Below are positions 33,981 through 44,416 of a stretch of DNA of 64,000 bases, in pieces. Each line of letters opens with the position of its first letter. Position 1 is the stretch's first letter. Position numbers and translations under genes: made by a program. The notes beneath the pieces are model-generated. The model had not been told where the DNA came from and did no database searches. It saw only the letters and a program-made list of their open reading frames with translations. The stretch is from Psococerastis gibbosa (Eukaryota; Arthropoda; Insecta; Psocodea; Psocidae): the NCBI GenBank assembly GCA_963971405.1, contig OZ020484.1:42554770-42618769 (forward strand), written 5' to 3'.

Positions 33981-34136
33981 CCGACATCAACCGACATCTA
34001 GCGGCAGACTGCCCTACCATTAATTTTCGTTTATCCCGAAAGTTGGCTCTACCATCGCCAACCGACATCAACTGACATCTAGCGGCAGACTGCGCTGCCA
34101 TTAATTTTCGTTTATTCCGACAGTTGGTGCTGCGTG
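33981..34136 (+). repeat. Tandem duplication, about 2 x 81 bp
   Basis: CCGACATCAAC, GACATCTAGCGGCAGACTGC and ATTAATTTTCGTTTAT occur twice with an 81-bp period (33981 and 34062). A minus frame (34446-33952) runs through both because 81 is a multiple of three, but it has no recognisable domain and I do not call it a gene. Confidence 0.75.
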
Positions 34137-36864
34137 TGTGTTGGGTGTGACCACAATTAACTAACATGAGCGGTGACTGCGAGGCCGTAGGCCGAGCTGC
34201 CACCTGATATACATGAGCAGTGGGCACGAGGCCAAAGGCCGAGCTGCCACCTGTGGCAAGTGCAAGTGGTGGAGGCAACCGCCGGGAACCGCTTGTATTA
34301 ATATAAATAAAAAATGTGGTACTCATATTGGCATGAAGTGTGCGCCGATGGCAGTGGTACGCTTCTGGATGACTTGACCTAAGTTGGGGCCTGGTGTGTT
34401 GAACCTGCTGACGACCGCTGACAATGAGAATATAGTGAGTTAGCATTGCACAGCGGGCAGTCAGGGAAGGAAGGACGACGTTAGGCCGCCAGTCTGGAGG
34501 GCGGAGATCCTGGCCTGTACCTGTTGTTCCAAATATATCTCCTGAGAAACGATCAACATTTTACTCATGTCTTCTCAATTGTAGGGAAAGTTCCTTTTAC
34601 AATATTAAGCAAATGATATATGGTACCTCAGATTCACCCCGACCTCCGAATTTGAGGAATCATAGGGCATAGGACAGGTTCATGCCGAAGATTCATTTAA
34701 CTGGAGGGCTTACACATTTTTATACACTCCAAGTCTTATTGAGAAGGCTAAAACCAGGGGGTCGCGTCGAGAGAGTTTAAAAAAAAATGTGTTACAAATT
34801 GTGAGGATTTAAGTATTTTGGCTGATAAATATTTTTTCGATTGGAGGGGAGGTTATTATCTAGCTGACATCCCTGATACGGCCTCGGGTATCATCAGGGA
34901 GTATTGTATCTTATGGAAATATATAGCACGGCCTCATAAAACATTCTATCCTATGTATGTATTCCCCTTCTGCGAGTGGCCTACATTATGAATAATAGCC
35001 TGCATTACACCTATACTTAGTAATTATACAAGTACACAGTAGCCTATATACCGTACATTCATAAACCACCACCATTTACATTAGCACTCGGAAAGCTGCA
35101 ACGATAAATTAGCCTCTAAGTTAGCATCAGCTACTGTATACATACAAATGGTTATTAGGGGAGGCGTATCATCAAAGGACGGAGGGAGGGGGGGGGGCAA
35201 GGGGGCGCCCAGTAAGAGAAATGTGGGCGTTTACACGAGTGTGTAGTAATACCTTCCTGTATAACTTGTGAATTACGGTGCGACCCTTGTAAAAACGCAA
35301 GGTAATCCATTCATATTTCACAACGACCACATCAATAAACCTTTCTACAGGTATTACATATACAGTAGGTGAATTTAGTGAGTGTTTGAGTGTGTAACTT
35401 AATATGCTGTTTGTCGAGGGTTGTTACATAAGTTAGTACTGGTCGGACATTTGCATTCACAACATACACAGTTGCTTCAGCTTCATAAGTGGACACATGG
35501 TGTTTTAGCTTTTAAGTCCCTGTTCATAATGGTAGCTCCATATAATACATAGATAGGGACCAATACATAGAAATGGTCATATTTAAACAGATGTACTAGT
35601 ACGTATGTTGCAGGCCAAAAATGATTGTCTTCAAACTCACTATCGTTGGCAACTGCCTGCTACAGAAAGTAAGTAGTAGCTTTAACAAGTTCCAACAAAG
35701 AAAAGCTGCCCTGCACAGGCAGTCAGCTGATATAAGAGTCCAGCAGGCTGCTACTAACAGTCTTACCGATTACAACATTTTCCAATCAGAATAAAGTAAA
35801 CATAAAAAAATATAGACACACCTAACTAGAGTTGCGTATGGGTTTAGTGTTAAGACTACTTCAGTGGTTTCCCCACCCTGTCCTTTGCGTCCTCAACAAC
35901 AGCGAAGCCGAGGGCTCTCCGAACTTCTCCACCAGTGGATCACAGTCTTAGGAGTGAGTCAAGTAAGCCTAACGCAACCTAGGTGTCTAGTAAGTAAGTA
36001 AGTAAGTAAAACGTGCATTGAAATTAAACTACACAATAACTGCAGAATCCAAACTCCAAAGGAAGCCACCATGTCGTGGAAGGGGAACATTTTCGGTACA
36101 TTTTGTTTATTCTAATCAACAAATGCCAAAGCGGCTACAAATACGTGCTATCTTAAAGATAACACTACCCGAAATATCACGCACGTACCCAACGCACGCA
36201 TTACAACTGAAATAGGCCTAATAAATTTGCATTGAACAATTTCACCGTTTGATAAATACCTTCAGACTCTTAACTTCTTGACCTTGCTGCAGAAAGCACG
36301 CAGAAGGCTTCGAGAAAAGGACCAAACACTACACCATAAATCTCCACCTAAACCTTCCCTTTTCCCAATACCGTGGACAAAACCACATAAACTATATACC
36401 TTTCCTAAGAAATCCAAACAAATGTCCTATCTTGATAAAGGTATTACACTAAACTATGGCTCATAAAGGCTGCAAAGAGTTAAAGTAAAGAATAAATATC
36501 ATATAAATGCCCCGTTCAATCCGGGGAAAACAGTAAATATAGAATTTCTAAGCGATATATCAAAAGTCAATCTTAACCCCACCTCTTGGTATTCGAGTCG
36601 CGTCCCTAAGAAGGTCAATTTTTCATTCGAAAATTTTTCCCTGCCTGATTTATAGGGTATTTTGGGATAATGGTGGTAACGTTGGACAATGCCCATTTCG
36701 TGTCGGAAGGGTGCAGCAAAGGGATAATAAAATGGGCATTTGGAAAGAGCCGCGGCTGCTGCTGCTGCATAGGAGAGTACACTTTGCTGTTGTTCATGAG
36801 CAGAATATTTTGCCGAAGGGAGTAATTTATTCGATTTAGCTGACTCGGTCGTCAGCATACCTAT
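34137..36864. other. No clear gene; one ATG-started minus ORF at 36870-36499
   Basis: Mostly non-coding. The minus ORF of 123 codons includes a short Ala run encoded by GCAGCAGCAGC-like repeats (VLSYAAAAAAALSKCPFYYP). There is no known domain, splice site or promoter signal, so it is possibly chance. A TAAG repeat at 35989-36008 follows what may be a retroelement end. A G-run lies near 35190. Confidence 0.35.
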
Positions 36865-37080
36865 TGTCATTTTCGAATTTCATAGGGCTGCCGATAATGA
36901 GCTTGGCATAAGTAGATAAGTAAGCAAGTAAGTAAATAAGTAAGTAAGTGGCTAAGTAGATATTTAAATAATTTTCAGTAAAAAGTCAACTCCAGCAATA
37001 AGTCCTTGTCATTTTCGATTTCATACGGTTGCCAATAATGAGCTTGGAATAAGTAGATAAGTAATTAAGTAAGTTAGTAA
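36865..37080 (+). repeat. Imperfect tandem duplication with TAAG repeats
   Basis: GTCATTTTCGA.TTTCATA, then GCC/GCC-AATAATGAGCTTGG and ATAAGTAGATAAGTAA, occur at about 36865 and 37008 (period about 143 bp). Both units end in TAAG-type simple repeats, which suggests two tandem retroelement tails or local slippage. Confidence 0.65.
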
Positions 37081-39742
37081 CTATTTTACGTTAAAAATAT
37101 TAACCTCAGCACTAAGTACTCCATTTAAGAGACTTGTATCGCTGTGGTAAAGTTAATTTCAAATAATTTTGTTCCGCCTATGCATGTTTTCAAACACCTA
37201 CACAAAGTGTTCCAAATGTCATCCCATCGTGGTTGGGTAGGGTGTCAAAGCATGGCTGATATTTTCGGGGCGCGAAAATGTTACACGCACAAATAAACTT
37301 GAAAAATCAGTTAAGACATTACGAATACCCTCACAAAATTACCAGAATAGTGAAAATTCAGGTTGAGTGTAGAGTGGGGGGGGGGGGGGGTGCAAATTAC
37401 CCCTCGCGTGTTGCCCAAGATGAACATTTCCACAGTGAGATGCTTCCGTCAGTCACGGCATCACTGGCCAGGCGTTAGGCCCAGGCGTTCGGGGTTGGCG
37501 CGAATTCTTCAGGTGTTGATTCCACTCCCCCCCATCCGCCGATGAACGGCCGGGGGAGGGGGGGAGCGTTCGTAACGAACCGTAATCGTGTTTCCTCCCG
37601 AACGTCCTTCACCATGACGTGGCAATTCTCACTTCTTATTTTTATTTTTTTTCCTCTCGCATTTTTTTTTCTTTTGTCGATAAATAAATCGCTGTTTTGA
37701 AGTTGGATTAATTCAGTTGGATTAACGTGCTTAAGAGTTGACGTTTTTCGTTAAGCTTTTATTTTTTTTAATCTGCAGATGTGCGTTAATAATTATCTTT
37801 TTGCATTGTAACTATTAAGTGAATGCGGAACGTAATATTGGCACACCCAAAATATGATTTTTTTTTAACTTTTATATTAAATTTTCAGTTACAGATTTAG
37901 TCTATTCATATTCGCCATATTTTAAGGCATTTTTAATTTTAGGTACATCAGTTCTTCCATGAAAGTTCCCAAGGACAAAAAATTTCCCCCGGTAAAGTTT
38001 ATGGATAAACTATAATGCAAGCCATTAAAAATTCCATAAAATATGATGTATGAAATAGTCTCCTATACAAACCTAAATAAAAAAGAAGAAGAAGAAGAAG
38101 AAGAAGAAGAAGAAAAGAAAATTTCTATCTGGAGGCCTTCAATAAGATGTAAGACAACAATAGACTTATTAGCCCGGTAAGGTTAACACGGCGAATCCAT
38201 GAACTTAAGCCCGCAAGCTGCTTTTCTGCGGCTTATAACTCAGCATCTCCATGTTATTTCTGCTCTGTGGTATTATATATCCCCCTCTTTTATGCTTATC
38301 CTTCCTCTAGAAATCTCTATTCAGTTGTTGTTCAGTATATTGACAGTGCCGCGTGAGAATACCTAAGTTTGTAGGCCTGGCTTTATTTCACACTACTGTT
38401 ACTATTTTCTTTGCTGTCTTTTTTTCTTTGGCAGCCAGGGTTCATGTTGGCCGATCATATATGATTTGTTTTTATGTTCTTTAATGACTTTTCAATGAAC
38501 CCATAAGGAACCCATAGGTCCCTTGTCTAAATGCCAATGACCCCTTGGATTTTAGAAATTATTTGTTTATTACTTGATTGTATAATTTAACAGAAATATA
38601 CCGTAGAAATACATTAACTGGAGCGGCAGGAGCCATAATATGCCTTACGAGGCACCCGTTAACCATAAGCCAAATATCAGAGATAAGTACCAACGCAAAA
38701 AATATGGAAGTCTTACACATTGCAGCACAGCAGAACGGATACCTGGACCCGGTCAAAAACTCTGTACTTAGCTTGAGCAGGCTACACTGGGGCCTGGTCG
38801 GTACCTTCCCTCTGTAATTCTACATTCTATCACGTCTCTGAAGTATTTCGCAAATTGCCTTGCGCATGGCAAGAAGCGAAAATTAGCAATTACAAATCAA
38901 CAGTAGAAAGTAGAAACTATAAGATGGAGCCTTATTAACTTTGAAGTGACCCTCGGAAGGGAAATCTTCGAGATGGTATTGGCAACCAATACAGTAACCT
39001 TGTGTTTCTTGAGTTTACTCTGAGATGGAACCTCTCGAGTATATACTGGAGGGGCTGTCGAAAGGACTGTTTATCAACTTATGGTAAAATATACAGTCTG
39101 AGACCTCGCCCTTACACTCAAGAGAGTAAAGTAATGAAATTAATTACTTCGTCACAAAGATATGAAAATGGTCGGATAAAAAATTGCAATAAATAAATAA
39201 ACCTTTTTCAGAAAAATATTTAGACCCGAATTACACCAACACATTTAAAGTTTTCGTCCGATTTATTGGATAAGACGCATATTCTTTCGAACATATGGGT
39301 AGCCTACTGTCCTGCTCTATATAATTATAACAATGGAGATGGCGCCAGATTTTTTACCAAGCCAATGTTATGACTGAATTGCAGGAAGGCTACACCCCAG
39401 GTTCCAATGCATAGAATACCGGTGCCTCCAGTATTTCACACGAAAACATTTCTAATGTTACCCGAGGAATTTACAGCTACGCTATAAAATGTGTTTCATG
39501 CACTTCATCGTGTTTTTTTTTTCAATGCAATAATATTTCAAGTGAAAAAATGACACTGTTTGTGCTTGTCCATTTCCTCTAAACTAAATTGAACATTTTC
39601 TTAACTCTGTGGATGTGGAAGGCTGAGTTAATTAAAGTTAAATGAACTCGACTATTCTTTGTTTACAAATTACTTTGAAATCTCTGTCTTAACATTTTTT
39701 ACGTTGACCCTTGCTATTGTTCGCTAATGGGTAACGGACTCA
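37081..39742. other. No clear gene; GC-rich patch and GAA repeat
   Basis: G-run at 37377-37390. A CpG-rich patch at 37440-37610 (GGGGTTGGCGCGAATTC, GATGAACGGCCGGGGGAGG) has no long frame. A GAA microsatellite spans 38082-38117. Short frames at 38559-38817 and 39002-39196 show nothing recognisable. Confidence 0.5.
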
Positions 39743-39750
39743 TCGTATGG

Positions 39751-40012
39751 CAGGCACGCAGCCAGAGAGGGGGCTTTGGGGGCTGAAGCCCCTCCCGAAA
39801 AGTAAAAAAAGGGGGGGGGGGAAATGATTTTTTAGTTTATTTATATTTGTTCTCGCTCGATCCAGTGTCTATACAGTAGATTCAATAGTGCAAGATACTT
39901 CGGCAGATTACGGAAGACTTGACCCGCCGTTTTACTGGGGGTATCCCATACCTCCCCCCCCAACCCCCTGGTAGTTAGCCCCTCAAGAAATAAAACCCTG
40001 GCTACGTGCTTG
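39751..40012. mobile_element. hAT-type MITE with perfect 8-bp target-site duplication
   Basis: TCGTATGG stands at 39743-39750 and again at 40013-40020. The enclosed 262 bp begin CAGGCACGCAGCCAG and end CTGGCTACGTGCTTG, inverted repeats with few mismatches. Subterminal GGGGGCTGAAGCCCC is itself palindromic, and a run of about ten G follows near 39811. An 8-bp duplication with CA...TG ends is the hallmark of hAT elements. No ORF, so it depended on a transposase in trans. Confidence 0.9.
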
Positions 40013-40060
40013 TCGTATGGGATTTATTTATGGGTGCCCAACATTTATTCTTTTTATCAG

Positions 40061-40234
40061 GGCAAGTAGAATAGTGGTACGGACTCTGATTTTCACCCGA
40101 AAGGCTGTAGGTTCGAAACCTACACTTGCGACATTTTCTGGTCATGCTTCGGTGGGTATGAAAAGCATGCGAACCCAGGTCTTCCTAGTTGAGTGTAAAA
40201 GAGGGCTTTGTGGTCAATTTATATGTATTTATTT
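40061..40234 (+). mobile_element. tRNA-derived SINE S1, copy 7, best tRNA-like head
   Basis: GGCAAGT (40061-40067) can pair with ACTTGCG (40124-40130) at six of seven positions. The T arm GTAGG-TTCGAAA-CCTAC (40108-40124) is perfect, and the B box is GGTTCGAAACC. AGTGGTACGGACTC is the D arm/A-box region. TTTCACC at 40091-40097 lies where tRNA-Glu(TTC) has it, but the anticodon stem no longer pairs. The body follows and then breaks off after GAGGGCTTTG into a TATTTATTTAG tail, so the middle of the 3' part is deleted. Confidence 0.85.
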
Positions 40235-40246
40235 AGTTATGATCAT

Positions 40247-41171
40247 CAGAGGCGGCCTTAGGCGGGTTCTCCACATACGTCAATAGTCAATGAAAAATTG
40301 AAAAATGACGTTTTAGCAGACATTAAAACATACTAAAAATTCTGCTACCACGTCATTGTTACGTCATTTTTCAATTTTTCATTGACGATTGACGTATGTG
40401 GAATACCCGCCTTAGCTATTGCGAGGCTCCGGGCGGCAGATCAATGGGAGGCCCCTTGTCAAGACCCGAGCGGGGAGCAGACGACTCCCAGTGGCTTAAC
40501 GATAGGTTTCCGAAGGGGGGGGGGGTGTATAACTTGGCGCACCAATCCCCCATTGTCATAAAAGTTACATCTTTCTGGCGATAAATATAATTGTAACGGG
40601 GGCGATTTTTTTTTTTTTTAATTGGCTTGAAATAGTTGGGGTTTACGCATTTTGACAGGAGTAACGTTAAGATTTTACATGCGAAAAATGTAACTGCCGA
40701 AAAGGGGGGCGGGGGTCTCCCCCGGGTGAAAGTTTTGAAAAATTGGCTTGAAATAGTTGGATTTTAAGCATTTTGTGAGCAATGACAGCTAGATTTTGTT
40801 GGTGTAATTAATTTTCGACCAGAGAAAGACCTCTCACATGTGGCAACGATAGAGATAGCGTCAAAGGTTGATAAACCAGCGTTTTTTCAGGTTGTTCCTG
40901 CCTAAAAAAATCAGTTCATTATGAAATCCAAATAATTACGGTAGGCTATGTTCTGTTATTTTTATTTTTAAATGTTTACTTAGATTTATGCTTTTTAATG
41001 TTATGTTATATCCATAATAACTAATTTTTGATCAAAATCAAAAGTTTTAAATGAAAAATATGTTTGCAAAAATCTATGTATTTTTTTTAATTTCCTTGGG
41101 TTGCGCGAGGCCCCTGCAAGCACGAGGCCCGGGGCAATTGCCCCTTTCGCCACCCCCTAAGGCCGCCTCTG
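40247..41171. mobile_element. hAT-type non-autonomous element, 925 bp, perfect 8-bp TSD
   Basis: Flanked by ATGATCAT at 40239-40246 and 41172-41179. Ends CAGAGGCGGCCTTAGG...CCTAAGGCCGCCTCTG are perfect inverted repeats of 16 bp. The CAGAGGCGG terminus is typical of a widespread hAT group, as is the GGCCCGGGGCAATTGCCCC motif close to the right end. A palindromic MITE (40261-40411) is inserted only about 14 bp from the left end. The interior has two diverged copies of ATTGGCTTGAAATAGTTG (about 40621 and 40741) and no transposase frame. Confidence 0.9.
40261..40411. mobile_element. Palindromic MITE (PIF/Harbinger-like), 151 bp, nested
   Basis: GGCGGGTTCTCCACATACGT...ACGTATGTGGAATACCCGCC with TTA directly on both sides (40258-40260, 40412-40414), the 3-bp target duplication expected for PIF/Harbinger. 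Arms cover almost the whole length. The centre has TTAGCAGACATT on one side and ACGTGGTAGCAGA on the other strand, also found in the 383-bp family and at 16283-16428, so these are one extended family. It interrupts the hAT element at 40247-41171 and is therefore younger. Confidence 0.85.
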
Positions 41172-41179
41172 ATGATCAT

Positions 41180-41593
41180 ATCGGAGCTGACAGTTTCACT
41201 GTCTTCCTGTAACGTTTGTGTTTTTTTAGGTTTAAAAAAAAAAAAAGAAGAAAGAAGCTAAAATCTGAAAATGAAAAACTTCTGCAAGGATTCCAAAAAA
41301 ATTCACAACCTTGTGGAAATGGTCTGAACAAAAGGTCGTAAGCGGAAGAGTTTCTAGGCATAAAATTTGGGGCTGGCTGAGGCAAGCAACGGCTTCCTTC
41401 CGAAAACCATTAGTTAAAAGCATCCACATACTGCAGGGCAAATTCACCGAGTAAAGGCTATTGAACGTCGCAATGAGCGGTGAAAGTGCTTCTCCCGCGG
41501 TGAATTTCGAAAGGAAAGTTGCAAAAACCCGCGGTGGCTTTACGCGTCTTTTTCTCCGCAGTATACCTATATTCTGTTGTTACTTTATTTTTA
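41180..41593. other. No recognisable gene
   Basis: Between two hAT elements. Contains short frames on both strands (41176-41447, 41461-41673) driven by low-complexity A and T runs; none is convincing. Confidence 0.5.
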
Positions 41594-41601
41594 CCCTAAG
41601 G

Positions 41602-42475
41602 CAGTGGTCGTCAATCTATGGCTCCGGAGCCAACTATGAACTATGGTTCCCAGCGGCTTTTGTTCTGGCTTAACCAGAACGCCATGGTACTAGAATTCAA
41701 ATTGAAACTATTCTAGAAAAAAATCAAAATCTAATTCACGAAATGGAAATTCAAAACAAACAGACAGATAGAAAAGATAGAAAAGATAGAAAAAAACGTG
41801 TATTTCTCAACAAGTAAATAGGTGGACATAAAATTAAATGCTGTGCCCCCTCAAGCCGAAGCGTGGGGGTGGCACATCAAATAAAGTTGTATTGCATCAT
41901 ATCTATATCTATCTATCTATCTATTTATATCATGTTTATATGTATTATTTTATCTCATCCCGCATCAGGAAAGCAGTCTCGGACTCCTGGAAAGCAGCAG
42001 CAGTTGGCAAAAGATGGGAACCGTTGCTTACAACACCCATCCCCAACAACCTGCCCCGGGATGTGGCGGTGGCCACCTTCAGGATGGTCACAGGGCATGA
42101 TTTTCTGCAACATCACCTGCACAAAATCGGAGTCGTCGACAGCCCAATGTGCCCCCTATGCTCGCTGGACCACCTGGCCCACTGCCCTGCCCTACATGGA
42201 ATCGACGACAATGACGTACATCTCAAGGCACGGATGTACTGGGAGGCACGGCGTCAAATGGCTGAGCAGCCAAGGACGGGCGTTGGCTGAAGTAAGAAGT
42301 AAGTAATATTTATATGTAGTGTAACTGTATGTAAAAGTATTAAAAACAGGTTGAAAAAATTAAGTTACTTTCCCTTACCCCCGTTTCTCCAATCTATGTA
42401 TATAGCGTAGTAGTAGTATAGATCACTAGGAACTGAGATTATGGCTCCGTTTTGCAAAAAGTTTGACGACCACTG
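41602..42475. mobile_element. hAT-type element, 874 bp, near-perfect 8-bp TSD
   Basis: CCCTAAGG (41594-41601) and CCCTGAGG (42476-42483) differ at one base. Ends CAGTGGTCGTCAATCTATGG and, on the other strand, CAGTGGTCGTCAAACTTTTT are inverted repeats of the CAGTGGT type found in Charlie/Tip100-like hATs. GGCTCC occurs at both ends. Inside lies a LINE fragment (41945-42300) and CTAT repeats (about 41903-41925). No transposase frame is visible. Confidence 0.85.
41945..42300 (+). pseudogene. LINE ORF2 C-terminal fragment nested in hAT
   Basis: The frame reads SRIRKAVSDSWKAAAVGKRW, NNLPRDVAVATFRMVTGHDF, LQHHLHKIGVVDSPMCPLC, then LDHLAHCPAL. The order TGH-x-hydrophobic-HLH-K-G...SP-C-x-x-C...H-x-x-x-CP is the cysteine-histidine tail of many LINE ORF2 proteins (R1/Jockey and relatives). 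The open stretch covers about 110 codons and ends at GTTGGCTGA, followed by AGTAAGAAGTAAGTAA. The CXXC...H...C spacing is shortened, so a few residues may be lost. Confidence 0.75.
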
Positions 42476-42483
42476 CCCTGAGG

Positions 42484-43262
42484 TAAGTAAGTAAAGGTGC
42501 ATTCAAAATGTATTTGTATGGTAATAATTGTCTAGTACAGTACAGTTTGCTGATAGAAAAACAAGTTTTTGCATTGCCATTTCGCCAATTAAGAATGCTT
42601 TCAAATGAACCAGGGGAGATAAATGCCAAATCTCCCCAAATTGCTTAAAGACCATCTGTTCGAGAAAGCTAGACTGTCAGTAAGGCACTATCACATAACT
42701 ATGCCGCTGTTTGAGACGATATCTGACAGTAGTAGCCTACTTTACAATAGCTTATATTTATTTCAAATACTGCACAAGGAAAAACGCCTGTTATGTCATG
42801 GGCATGTCGAAAGGCGAGGCGAGGCGAATACTAATTGCGGTCCCAGCGAGCAGGAGAAAAGTAATATATCGTAATAATAAGAATAATGTCCTTATTTGAC
42901 TGAATGAATGAATGAATGAATGAATAAATAAATGAATGAATAAACGACTTTATTGCAATACAAATGGCGAACATTAATACTTTTTTTCATGTTAACCATA
43001 TTTGTCTGAATTTATATAAATTTTTTCCATAATCAGAGCATCCCCAAGCCTAAGAGGGCCCTACATAATTTACCCTAACTATACAAAAAAAAAATCACAA
43101 AAAATACCAATAACCAAAAGATACCGAGAAAAGATACCGATAAAGATCCAAGCAGATATTGAACAACTCTCACACCAACGCGCCCCAGACAGAAAGGCTT
43201 TGAAAGCGACAATTCCGTTCTGACGATCCTTGTACATAGGAAAAAGACGCGGATAGTAAATG
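42484..43262. other. No gene; GAAT repeat at 42899-42945 and a retroelement-like 3' end
   Basis: The tetranucleotide tract joins sequence at 42946-43080 that looks like the minus-strand 3' end of a retroelement (GACTTTATTGCAATACAAAT, AAGCCTAAGAGGGCCC). No coding evidence. Confidence 0.5.
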
Positions 43263-43553
43263 TAAGGTGGCAAGGTGGTAGCGTGCTTGTGCATGTGTGA
43301 GTCACCACACTATGCGATCGGAAACGTGTCGTAACTCAACACGGGTACTAACCTACACAGGCGACTGTAGAGGTCAATCGCATACATTCATTATATTGTA
43401 ACTGCAAGGCTTTCACAGCCGGAGTCAAATGAGGAACCAGTAGAATCCGGGCTGATTAGCCGTGGTCGAATTGAAAGTGAACTTCCATGGACGTTCACTT
43501 TCACGGCCCATCAGCCCGGATTCTACTGGTTCTTCATTCATTAAATTGTTTAT
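43263..43553 (+). repeat. Short interspersed repeat S2, copy 3, split by an insertion
   Basis: GGCAAGGTGGTAGCGTGCTT to CGCATACATTCATTA (43263-43393) and CATTCATTAAATTGTTTATA (43535-) are the two halves of the repeat seen whole at 3873-4020. They are separated by the foldback at 43394-43534. Confidence 0.75.
43394..43534. mobile_element. Penelope-like foldback, short copy with 9-bp TSD
   Basis: CATTCATTA stands before (43385-43393) and after (43535-43543) the insert. It has AAGGCTTTCACAGCCGGAGT, GAACCAGTAGAATCCGGGC and GCCGTGGTCG, then the inverted CCCGGATTCTACTGGTTC, so it is the outer part of the palindrome at 14462-14815 with the inner arms, and with them the hammerhead-like core, deleted. 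Intact S2 copies give the pre-insertion sequence, which supports the boundaries. Confidence 0.75.
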
Positions 43554-44416
43554 ACATGGCCCACCTGTAAATGAAAAAAAGTTTTAACGAGTATATTGAT
43601 TATTGATTGTATTGTACAATGTATAATGAAAAAAAAAATATATTTTTTTATATTATTTGTAGTTCTATACTAGCGAACGGTAAACTGCCACAGGTTCTCT
43701 CAGTAGAATATAATCGCTTATGCATAGGCCTACTGTATGTCAGATGGATGAATTTAGTGAATTGGACTTTGTCGAGCTATACTATATTACATTCAAAACC
43801 GCCCCTCCATGAGAAGACATGATGGAAAGAAGGGTGGTATGAGTATATATAACCGTTGTAGAGATTTGTAAGAGAGAATATGTTGCGGTTTGTATATAAG
43901 ATGTCGTACAGAAGGTGTCATTCAATCTCTACTCCAGAGATACAATTTAATGTCAACTCAACAATTTCAGCCCCCCTCCTCCCCTAAACTATTCAGCCCA
44001 GTCTGAAATTATTGAGGAGAACTTGAAAGCTGGTGATATCCGTCAGTGCACTGTTTCCAACTATGCGGCTTCTCCCCCCCCCCCCTCCCCCCGTTTAGAC
44101 GGAGGGGAACAGTCAATATGACGATGCTGCCTAGCATTTATTGGAAAAGTATAAAACTTTTGGAAGCACCCCTCTTATCGGATATACCTTAGGAAAGATT
44201 TAAGGAGTAAGTTGGGTCTATGTGCCCTATGTCCCATTTTGAAAGCTCATACAATAGATAGGTAGGCATGTTGAAAGGACACCCGAAAATTCGAGATTTA
44301 GCAAAAAAACCGAAGATATCGCTGTACATGAGGTGGACCGCTACCTGAATCGGGTTCTTTTAACATTTTCAATATTAGTAACCGTACCATGCATTAAATA
44401 ATATAATGTAACCTAC
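43554..44416. other. No recognisable feature; possible intron of the minus-strand gene
   Basis: AT-rich with a C tract at about 44070-44095. If the exon at 44417-45084 is real, this is the start of its downstream intron. No second exon is visible. Confidence 0.45.

Noticed and set aside
33952..34446. 164-codon minus-strand ORF as a gene
   Set aside because: It runs through an 81-bp tandem duplication, whose period is a multiple of three, and repeat-like sequence; no domain is recognisable.
36499..36870. 123-codon minus-strand ORF with an Ala run as a gene
   Set aside because: ATG-started but with simple-repeat coding, no domain, and no supporting splice or promoter signal; kept only as a note.
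40061..40130. A functional tRNA-Glu gene
   Set aside because: Acceptor and T arm pair, but the anticodon stem does not, the D arm is abnormal, and SINE body sequence continues without a terminator.
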